Below, piece by piece: positions 40,863 through 46,287 of a stretch of 46,287 nucleotides of DNA. The notes under the pieces are model-generated. The model was given only the letters and a program-made list of their open reading frames with translations. It did not search any database and was not told the origin of the DNA. The stretch lies in the NCBI RefSeq assembly GCF_018413525.1, contig NZ_JAHCDD010000047.1, positions 1-46,287 on the forward strand, in the 5' to 3' direction. A program made the position numbers and the translations under genes. Every line of letters begins with the position of its first letter. The stretch's first letter is position 1. This DNA comes from Acidovorax sp. CCYZU-2555. GTDB taxonomy: Bacteria; Pseudomonadota; Gammaproteobacteria; Burkholderiales; Burkholderiaceae_C.

Positions 40863-41792
40863 TCAGTAGCCCGAAGCGCGCTGCACCATGCGCAGCAGCG
40901 GCTGCCCCGCGAGCAGCCGTTCGCAGTTTTCGGCGATCTGGCCGACCACGTCGGGCATGGGCATCACCGCGGCCATGTGCGGCGTCACCATGACCTTGGG
41001 GTGGCGCCACAGCGCGTTGTCCACGGGCAGGGGCTCGACCGGAAACACATCGACCAGCAGCCCGCCGAGCTGGCCCGACTCCAATGCCGCCAGCACATCG
41101 GCCTCGACGAAATGCGGGCCGCGCCCCACATGGATCAGCTTGGCGCCGGGCGCGAGCCGCGACAGCAGATCCCGCGAAAGAATGCCTTCGGTCTCGTCGG
41201 TCAGCGGCAGCACGCAGATCAGCACTTCCGTCGCCTGCAGAAAAGGCCCCAGCCCGTCGGCGCCAGAAAACGTCTCTATGCCGTCCATGGTCCGCGGGCT
41301 GCGCGACCAGCCTCTGACCCGGTAGTGCTGGGCCGCGAGCGCGCGCGCCATGTGCGCGCCGATTTCACCCAGGCCCATGACGCCCACAACGACATCGGCC
41401 GCCGCGCGATTGGCCGGCCGCTGCCACAGCAGTTCGCGCTGGTTGCGCGCGGCGATGTCGAAGCCGCGGTGAAAAGTCAGCGTGCCCCACAGCGCGTATT
41501 CGGTCAGGCGCTGCGCCTGCGCCTGGTCGATGACGCGGCAGATGGGAACATCGGGCAAGCCGGGGTCGCGCACCAGGCTGTCGACGCCCGCGCCTATCGA
41601 ATGCACCATGCGCAGACCCGGCAGCTGCTGCCAGGTGTCGCGCGGCTGGTCCCAGCAGACCGCGACGCAGGCGTCGCTGGCCGCGGCATCGCCGGGCCGT
41701 ACGATGGTCCAGTCTGGCAGCCGCTTGCGCAGCAGTTCTTCGACCGCAGTCTTGTGGTGCAGATAGGCACCGGCAACCGCCAACGTGGGCAT
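40863..41792 (-). CDS. D-2-hydroxyacid dehydrogenase, GhrA-like
   Basis: The 309-residue protein is an NAD(P)H-dependent reductase of the glyoxylate/hydroxypyruvate reductase A group. It has the Rossmann motif GVMGLGEIGAHMARALAA, RGWSRSPR for the NADP phosphate, the catalytic Arg in IHVGRGPHFVEADVLAAL, and the His in HPKVMVTPHMAAV. It lies 3 bp after the gabT-like gene, so the two are co-transcribed. It could reduce or oxidise the 2-oxo acid product of the aminotransferase; the substrate is not predictable. Confidence 0.9.
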   Translation of the reverse strand: MPTLAVAGAYLHHKTAVEELLRKRLPDWTIVRPGDAAASDACVAVCWDQPRDTWQQLPGLRMVHSIGAGVDSLVRDPGLPDVPICRVIDQAQAQRLTEYALWGTLTFHRGFDIAARNQRELLWQRPANRAAADVVVGVMGLGEIGAHMARALAAQHYRVRGWSRSPRTMDGIETFSGADGLGPFLQATEVLICVLPLTDETEGILSRDLLSRLAPGAKLIHVGRGPHFVEADVLAALESGQLGGLLVDVFPVEPLPVDNALWRHPKVMVTPHMAAVMPMPDVVGQIAENCERLLAGQPLLRMVQRASGY

Positions 41793-41795
41793 CTC

Positions 41796-43079
41796 TCAAG
41801 CCTCCGCGACGACTTGGGCCAGCAGCGCCAGGCCTTCCTCGAACACGCTGTCTTCTATGGTCAGCGGGAACAGAAAGCGAATGACATTGGCATTGACCCC
41901 GCAGGTCAGCAGCAGCAGTCCTCTTTCCAATGCGAGGTCCTGGATGCGCTTGACCCGGGCGGCCAGCGGCGCGCCCGTGGCCGGGTCCTTGAATTCGGCC
42001 GCGACCATGGCGCCCAGGCCGCGCACTTCGGCAAGCTCAGGCACCGTGGCCTGCAGGGAGCGCAGCACCTGCGTCAGCTTTTCGCCCAGCTGCTGTGCGC
42101 GCGCCGGCAGCTGCTCCGCTTGCATCACTTCGATGACTGCGAGCGCCGCGGCCACGGCCAGCGGATTGCCCGCGTAGGTGCCGCCCAGCCCGCCCGGCGC
42201 CGCGGCGTCCATCAGTTCCGCGCGGCCCGTGAGCGCCGACAGCGGAAAGCCGCCCGCAAGGCTCTTGGCCATGGTGATCAGGTCTGCCTCCACACCCATG
42301 TGCTCCAGCGCGAACAGTTTGCCCGTGCGCCCGAAACCGGTCTGCACTTCGTCCACGACCAGCAAGATGCCATGCGCGTCGCAGATTTCGCGCAGCTTGC
42401 GAAACAGCGCCGGGGGCGCGATATAGAAGCCGCCTTCGCCTTGCACCGGCTCCAGGATGATGGCCGCGACACGCTTGGGATCGACATCGGCCTTGAACAG
42501 TTTCTCTATGGCCGCGATGCTGTCGTCGACCGTCACGCCCAGGGCTTCAGCGGGGAAAGGCACATGCCAGACGTCGGCCGGCATGGCGCCGAAGCCGGCT
42601 TTGTAGGGGTGGACCTTGCCGGTCAGCGCCATGCCCATCAAGGTGCGGCCGTGGAAGGCGCCCGAGAAGGCGATGACCGCGCTGCGGCCCGTCGCGGCCT
42701 TGGCCACCTTCATCGCGTTCTCGACGGCTTCGGCGCCCGTGGTGAACAACGCGGTCTTCTTCGGGTAGCTGCCGGGCGTCAGCGCGTTGAGCTTCTCGCA
42801 CAGCGCGATGTAGCTCTCATAGGGCGTGACCTGGAAACAGGTGTGATGAAAGCTGTCGAGCTGCTGCTTGACCGCGGCCACGATGTGCGGATGGCGGTGG
42901 CCGGTGGCGAGCACGGCGATGCCGCTGCCGAAGTCGATCAGGCGCTTGCCGGTCACATCCCAGATTTCGGCATTCAGGGCCGAGGCCGTGAACACCTGCG
43001 TCTGTACGCCCACCCCGCGCGGGCAAGCGTCCTGCCGGCGTTGTTCGAGGGCTGCATTCGGGTTGGCAACTTGGAGCAT
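41796..43079 (-). CDS. gabT: Class III aminotransferase, GabT-like
   Basis: The 427-residue PLP enzyme is of the 4-aminobutyrate aminotransferase type: FGSGIAVLATGHRHPHI, FTTGAEAVENAMKVAKA, AFSGAFHGRT, ILEPVQGEGGF, VDEVQTGFGRTGKLFA and the Schiff-base lysine in TMAKSLAGGFPLSA. The expected substrate is GABA or a similar omega-amine. The ATG at 43079 is chosen over a TTG at 43127 because AGGAAT precedes it. It is divergent from the XRE-cupin regulator, with a shared 197-bp control region that carries the 43139 operator. Confidence 0.92.
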   Translation of the reverse strand: MLQVANPNAALEQRRQDACPRGVGVQTQVFTASALNAEIWDVTGKRLIDFGSGIAVLATGHRHPHIVAAVKQQLDSFHHTCFQVTPYESYIALCEKLNALTPGSYPKKTALFTTGAEAVENAMKVAKAATGRSAVIAFSGAFHGRTLMGMALTGKVHPYKAGFGAMPADVWHVPFPAEALGVTVDDSIAAIEKLFKADVDPKRVAAIILEPVQGEGGFYIAPPALFRKLREICDAHGILLVVDEVQTGFGRTGKLFALEHMGVEADLITMAKSLAGGFPLSALTGRAELMDAAAPGGLGGTYAGNPLAVAAALAVIEVMQAEQLPARAQQLGEKLTQVLRSLQATVPELAEVRGLGAMVAAEFKDPATGAPLAARVKRIQDLALERGLLLLTCGVNANVIRFLFPLTIEDSVFEEGLALLAQVVAEA

Positions 43080-43138
43080 GGGGATTCCTGGGGCTGATGG
43101 AAGGGATGGGCGATGATTGATTGACAAATTCTAGCCCC

Positions 43139-43170
43139 TTGGTGAAATACAACAATCGTTTTTTCACCAA
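43139..43170. promoter_or_regulatory. Operator 1 of cluster (GTGAAA-N14-TTTCAC)
   Basis: TTGGTGAAA and TTTCACCAA are 9-bp inverted arms separated by 14 bp. The core GTGAAA...TTTCAC spans 26 bp (43142-43167), the same span as the sites at 44068 and 45052. It lies between gabT and the XRE-cupin gene, 60-90 bp from the gabT start. Confidence 0.7.
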
Positions 43171-43171
43171 A

Positions 43172-43197
43172 CTGAACTAATTTTCAAAACATTTCAC
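43172..43197. promoter_or_regulatory. Possible degenerate second operator
   Basis: CTGAAC-N14-TTTCAC has the same 26-bp span with two mismatches in the left arm and a perfect right arm. It starts 30 bp (about three helical turns) after operator 1, a spacing that would allow cooperative binding. Weak on its own. Confidence 0.35.
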
Positions 43198-43276
43198 CCT
43201 ATCGTCTTGCGGCCCGAGTTGGCGCAAAATACGGCTCTGCCTGCGGCAAAAGAGGCGCAGCGCGCGCCCATTTGCC

Positions 43277-44020
43277 ATGCCGCGGCAAGGCCCGCCCGAT
43301 ACCCACGAAGAAATGCCAACAAACCGCCCCAGCCCCCCCAAGCCCGCCAAAGGAACCGCGAACCCGCGCAAGGCTGCGGCGAAGAGCCCAGCCAAGCCGA
43401 AGGCCGTGAAACCGAAAGCAGTCAAGCCAGCACCCGCTGCCGAGCCGGCGAAGTCGGTCGATCCCATGGAATGGGTGGGGCGCGAAATCAAGGGGCTGCG
43501 CAAGGCCAAGAACCTGTCGTTGCAGCAGGTGGCCGAAATCTGCGGAAAGTCCATAGGCTTTCTGAGCCAGGTGGAGCGCGGCAAGAGCACGCCGTCCATC
43601 AGCGACCTGCACCAGATCGCCGAAGCCCTGGGCGTGCAGATCAGCTGGTTCTTCCCGCAGGGCGGAACCGTCGAGCCGTCCGACGGCGGCGTCGTGGTGC
43701 GCAAGGCACGGCGCCGGCGCCTGGCGTTCGCATCGGGCATCTCCGATTTCCTGCTCTCGCCCAACCTCGAAGGCCCACTGGAACTGCTCTTTTCCACCAT
43801 GGAGCCGGGGTCGGACAGCGGCCATGACACCTACGAACATGTGGGCCACGAGGCCGGCGTGGTGCTGAAGGGAACGCTGGAGCTGTGGATAGGCGCGCAG
43901 CACTTCACGCTGGACGAAGGCGACAGCTTCAGCTTCGCGAGCAGCACGCCCCACCGCTATCGCAATCCGGGCAGCACCGCGACCGAACTGATCTGGGTGG
44001 TAACGCCCCCTTCCTACTAG
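43277..44020 (+). CDS. XRE-family regulator with C-terminal cupin
   Basis: The 247-residue protein combines an XRE/HTH_3 DNA-binding domain (about 65-125: REIKGLRKAKNLSLQQVAEICGKSIGFLSQVERGKSTPSI) and a cupin sensor domain (about 170-247: YEHVGHEAGVVLKGTLELWIGAQHFTLDEGDSFSFASSTPHRYRN). The N-terminus is a Pro/Lys-rich low-complexity tail. Start choice is uncertain: the ATG at 43277, or 43313 with weak GAAG upstream. Relatives such as PuuR control amine or amino-acid catabolism. The likely targets are the flanking genes, because matching operators precede each. Confidence 0.9.
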   Translation: MPRQGPPDTHEEMPTNRPSPPKPAKGTANPRKAAAKSPAKPKAVKPKAVKPAPAAEPAKSVDPMEWVGREIKGLRKAKNLSLQQVAEICGKSIGFLSQVERGKSTPSISDLHQIAEALGVQISWFFPQGGTVEPSDGGVVVRKARRRRLAFASGISDFLLSPNLEGPLELLFSTMEPGSDSGHDTYEHVGHEAGVVLKGTLELWIGAQHFTLDEGDSFSFASSTPHRYRNPGSTATELIWVVTPPSY

Positions 44021-44067
44021 TCTTGCTGCGTCCTGTGGCGTTTACGACGCGCAGGAATTGGTCAATA

Positions 44068-44093
44068 ATGAAAATATCATTATATATTTTCAC
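44068..44093. promoter_or_regulatory. Operator 2 of cluster (ATGAAA-N14-TTTCAC)
   Basis: ATGAAA and TTTCAC are separated by exactly 14 bp of AT-rich sequence, giving the same 26-bp span as the other sites. The site lies 24 bp upstream of the class II aldolase start, so it probably overlaps its promoter or leader. Confidence 0.6.
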
Positions 44094-44117
44094 GTTGATG
44101 GAATTCCACAGGACACC

Positions 44118-44885
44118 ATGCGCACGACATACATCTACCCCGAAGTGAAGGCGGCCGTCAGCGCGGCGGAATGGGAGCAGCGCGTCAATCTGGCGGCGTG
44201 CTACCGCCTGATGGCGCACTACCGCATGACCGACCTGATCTACACGCATGTGTCCGCGCGCGTGCCCGATGCCCCGCACGAATTCCTCATCAATCCCTAC
44301 GGCCTGATGTTCGACGAGATCACGGCGTCCAGCCTGCTCAAGGTCGACCACGACGGCAAGATCATCCAGGACCCCACGGGCATAGGCTGCAACCCGGCAG
44401 GCTTTGTGATCCACAGCTGCATACACCACGCCCGCGCCGATCTGAACTGCGTGCTGCACACGCATACCGCGGCGGGCATGGGCGTCGCGGCCCAGGAGCG
44501 CGGCCTGCTGAACCTGTCGCAGCACGCGATGCGCTTTCATGGCGGCCTGGCGTACCACGACTATGAAGGCGTGGCCCTGGACGCCGACGAGCAGCCCCGG
44601 CTGGTGCGCGACCTGGGCAACCACCAGGTCATGATCCTGCGCAACCACGGCCTGCTGTCGGCCGGCGCCACGGTGCGCGAGGCGTTCGACCTGATCTATT
44701 ACCTCGAGCGCGCCTGCCAGGCGCAGATCGCGGCCCAGGCGGGCGGCGCGGCGCTGCGTGAATGCAGCGACGCAGTCGCGGCGAAAGTGGCGCGCCAGTT
44801 CAGCGTCTCCGACGGCAGCGACGAGCGCGACTGGCCGGCCTTGCTGCGCATGCTGGACCGCATCGACGACAGCTACCGGCAGTGA
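44118..44885 (+). CDS. Class II aldolase/adducin family protein
   Basis: The 255-residue protein is a zinc-dependent class II aldolase/adducin domain, as in fuculose-phosphate aldolase and related decarboxylases or lyases. Zinc ligands are likely in CVLHTHTAAGMGVAA and RNHGLLSAG, with the conserved HVSARVPD and FLINPYGLMFDEITAS segments. AGGA precedes the ATG at 44118. A terminator follows, so it is a single-gene unit. The exact reaction is unknown; its place in the cluster suggests catabolism of the imported compound. Confidence 0.88.
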   Translation: MRTTYIYPEVKAAVSAAEWEQRVNLAACYRLMAHYRMTDLIYTHVSARVPDAPHEFLINPYGLMFDEITASSLLKVDHDGKIIQDPTGIGCNPAGFVIHSCIHHARADLNCVLHTHTAAGMGVAAQERGLLNLSQHAMRFHGGLAYHDYEGVALDADEQPRLVRDLGNHQVMILRNHGLLSAGATVREAFDLIYYLERACQAQIAAQAGGAALRECSDAVAAKVARQFSVSDGSDERDWPALLRMLDRIDDSYRQ

Positions 44886-44912
44886 GCTCCTAGGCCTTGT
44901 GCCTGCAACCCG

Positions 44913-44937
44913 GGCCCGCTTTGGCGGGCCTTTTTTT
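44913..44937 (+). terminator. Rho-independent terminator after class II aldolase
   Basis: GGCCCGC-TTTG-GCGGGCC forms a perfect 7-bp GC stem followed by seven Ts. It ends the aldolase unit, 28 bp after the stop. Confidence 0.9.
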
Positions 44938-45051
44938 CGCGCGTCTTTCGCGCTCGCCTGCACCGACCTGTGCACCCGGGCGCGCGCCCTGCCCCAAAAA
45001 AGTCCGCGGCTTCACCAATTCAGTGACTGGCGTTAGCCCTATTCCTGTTTT

Positions 45052-45077
45052 GTGAAAATTTAATGCAAAATTTTCAC
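45052..45077. promoter_or_regulatory. Operator 3 of cluster (GTGAAA-N14-TTTCAC)
   Basis: GTGAAAATTT and AAATTTTCAC form perfect 10-bp arms separated by 6 bp; the core GTGAAA...TTTCAC spans 26 bp, equal to the sites at 43142 and 44068. It lies 58 bp upstream of the Bug receptor start. Its AT-richness stands out in a GC-rich background. Confidence 0.7.
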
Positions 45078-45134
45078 TGGCATGCAAATTGCGACAGCAG
45101 TTGTGCCAAAACTGGATAAACCTAGGAAGTACTC

Positions 45135-46112
45135 ATGCGCCGAATTTTCCTCAGGGCAGCTCTCAGCTGCGTCGCTCTTGCCATCCCCTTCGCCGCTGCG
45201 GCGCAGGACGGTGCCTCATACCCCCACAAATCGGTGCGCCTCATCGTGCCTTTCCCTCCGGGAGGCGGCACCGATGCCATCGCGCGCGCGCTCGGCGAAC
45301 GCATGTCCGTGGACTTGAAGCAGTCCATGGTCATAGACAACAAGCCGGGCGCGGGTGGCATGATCGGCGCCGAGGCGACGGCGCGCAGCCCGGCCGACGG
45401 CTACACCTTGTTCGTGGGCACGAACAGCTCGCTGGTGACCAACAAGTTCCTGTACGCCAAGATGCCTTACGACCCCGACGGCTTCGAGCTGATCGGCCTG
45501 GTCGGCATCACGCCCCTGGTCGTGGTCATCAACCCGGCCGTTCCGGCGCGCACCATTCCCGAGCTGGTCGCCTACGCCAAGGCGAATCCGGGCAAGCTGA
45601 CCTATGCGTCGTTCGGCAACGGCACGACATCGCATCTGGCCGCGGAGCTGTTCAAGCAGCGCGCGGGCATAGACATGCTGCATGTGCCCTACAAAGGCGC
45701 GTCCGAAGCCCTGCCCGCCATCATCGGCGGCCAGGTCTCGGTCTACTTCGACACCATCGTCAGCTCGATTCCGCATGTGAAGAGCGGCAAGCTGCTGGCG
45801 CTGGGCGTGACGTCGGCCAAGCGCTCCCAGACGCTGGCCAATGTGCCGACCATCGCCGAGCAGGGCTATCCCGGCTACGACATGTATCCCTGGTACGGCC
45901 TGGTCGCGCCCAAGGGCACGCCCAAGGAGGTGCTGGAGAAACTGCGCGCCAGCTTGACGCGCGCGCTGGCCGACCCCAAGCTGGTCGAACGGCTGGGCCC
46001 CACAGGCGCGGAAGTCACGCCCATGACCGCCGCCGAATTCCAGGAGTTCGTGCGCATCGACACGGTGAAAACCGAAAAGGTCGTGAAGGCCGCGGGCGTG
46101 GCGCTCAACTAG
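45135..46112 (+). CDS. Bug-family extracytoplasmic solute receptor
   Basis: The 325-residue protein is a second periplasmic receptor of the tripartite tricarboxylate transporter family. A Sec leader (MRRIFLRAALSCVALAIPFAAAAQ) is followed by the family motifs YPHKSVRLIVPFPPGGGTDAIARAL, VIDNKPGAGGMIGAEATARSPADGYTL and SFGNGTTSHLAAELFKQRAGIDMLHVPYKG. AGGAAG lies 5-6 nt upstream of the ATG. The operator at 45052 suggests regulation together with the gabT and aldolase units. It is of a distinct subtype from the receptor at 36104. It overlaps the convergent GntR gene by 8 bp. Confidence 0.93.
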   Translation: MRRIFLRAALSCVALAIPFAAAAQDGASYPHKSVRLIVPFPPGGGTDAIARALGERMSVDLKQSMVIDNKPGAGGMIGAEATARSPADGYTLFVGTNSSLVTNKFLYAKMPYDPDGFELIGLVGITPLVVVINPAVPARTIPELVAYAKANPGKLTYASFGNGTTSHLAAELFKQRAGIDMLHVPYKGASEALPAIIGGQVSVYFDTIVSSIPHVKSGKLLALGVTSAKRSQTLANVPTIAEQGYPGYDMYPWYGLVAPKGTPKEVLEKLRASLTRALADPKLVERLGPTGAEVTPMTAAEFQEFVRIDTVKTEKVVKAAGVALN

Positions 46113-46287
46113 CGGGCTGGCCGGCGCGCATGGCGCGGGTAATGCCCGCGGCCGTGCGGCGCACATGCGCGCGCATTTCCTGCTCCATGCGGTCCGCGTC
46201 GCCCGACTGCAGCGTGGCCAGCAGCCGCTGGTGCACCTGCTGCACAGCGCCGGACGCGGGATCGTTCTCCAGCCAGATACGCATCAG
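46105..46287 (-). CDS. GntR-family regulator, FCD domain end (partial)
   Basis: The last 60 residues of a leftward gene are visible, ending GITRAMRAGQPAS and a TGA at 46107-46105. The segment NDPASGAVQQVHQRLLATLQSGDADRMEQEMRAHVRR is typical of the last helices of the FCD ligand-binding domain of GntR regulators, with a conserved His in MRAHV. The wHTH part lies beyond the window. It could co-regulate the cluster; its operator type cannot be read here. Confidence 0.7.
   Translation of the reverse strand: MMRIWLENDPASGAVQQVHQRLLATLQSGDADRMEQEMRAHVRRTAAGITRAMRAGQPAS

Noticed and set aside
40714..41010. Minus-strand ORF between ccoG and the hydroxyacid dehydrogenase
   Set aside because: It overlaps the 3' end of the dehydrogenase gene in another frame and has Arg/Ala/Gly-rich, shadow-like composition.
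1..46287. CRISPR arrays, tRNA/rRNA genes, prophage or transposase genes
   Set aside because: No regularly spaced identical repeats, no cloverleaf-like segments and no integrase, transposase or phage structural genes were seen on either strand.

Overview
The window is about 46 kb of GC-rich bacterial chromosome, almost fully coding, with short intergenic gaps and many 1-8 bp gene overlaps. Gene content points to a betaproteobacterium of the order Burkholderiales, most likely family Comamonadaceae. The pointers are two Bug-family (tripartite tricarboxylate transporter) substrate receptors, a RibB fused to a degenerate GTP cyclohydrolase II domain, a CcoG/FixG protein, DUF2242 and META/DUF4377 lipoproteins, an orphan ParB-like protein, and REP-like repeats. 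No rRNA, tRNA, CRISPR array, phage or transposase was seen. This assignment is an inference from gene families, not from a database search.

Layout. 1-5.8 kb: two cyclophilins (the first cut by the window edge), lpxH-mtfA, then a leftward group of carboxylesterase, arfB, alpha/beta hydrolase and aroQ, and a secreted His/Tyr-rich protein. 6-11.8 kb: glnS, an RlmI-like methyltransferase, a periplasmic M23 peptidase, two lipoproteins and a MoaF-like protein. 12-20.2 kb: MFS exporter, RarD, RluA-type pseudouridine synthase, DHH phosphoesterase, an acidic hypothetical, MgtC/SapB, an M20 amidohydrolase, RbgA/YlqF and two small proteins. 20.2-22.4 kb: gshA, bounded at its 3' end by an inverted repeat and followed at its 5' side by a 600 bp non-coding tract with diverged direct repeats and two perfect DnaA boxes. 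22.4-34.4 kb is entirely rightward: ferredoxin, ribBX-ribH-nusB, an aminotransferase, ybgC-tolQRA (cell-envelope Tol system), REP-like repeats, trhP/yegQ, a ParB-like protein, an old-yellow-enzyme and a MocR-type regulator. 34.4-36.1 kb: marR plus a HEAT-repeat DNA alkylation-repair-like gene, then a short leftward unit with a predicted pseudoknot, a 25-codon ORF and a strong terminator. 36.1-40.7 kb: Bug receptor with an IlvD/Edd dehydratase, and ccoG with an FNR-type box. 40.8-46.3 kb: a catabolic cluster of 2-hydroxyacid dehydrogenase, GabT-like aminotransferase, XRE-cupin regulator, class II aldolase, a second Bug receptor and the end of a GntR/FCD regulator.

Two parts look least described. 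First, the 41-46 kb cluster carries three AT-rich 26-bp inverted repeats of the same form, GTGAAA-N14-TTTCAC, one in front of each transcription unit. This defines a likely local regulon of the XRE-cupin protein. Second, the 35.68-35.97 kb leftward unit has an H-type pseudoknot directly in front of a 25-codon ORF and ends in an 11-bp-stem terminator, which suggests a regulated small protein or a dual-function RNA.
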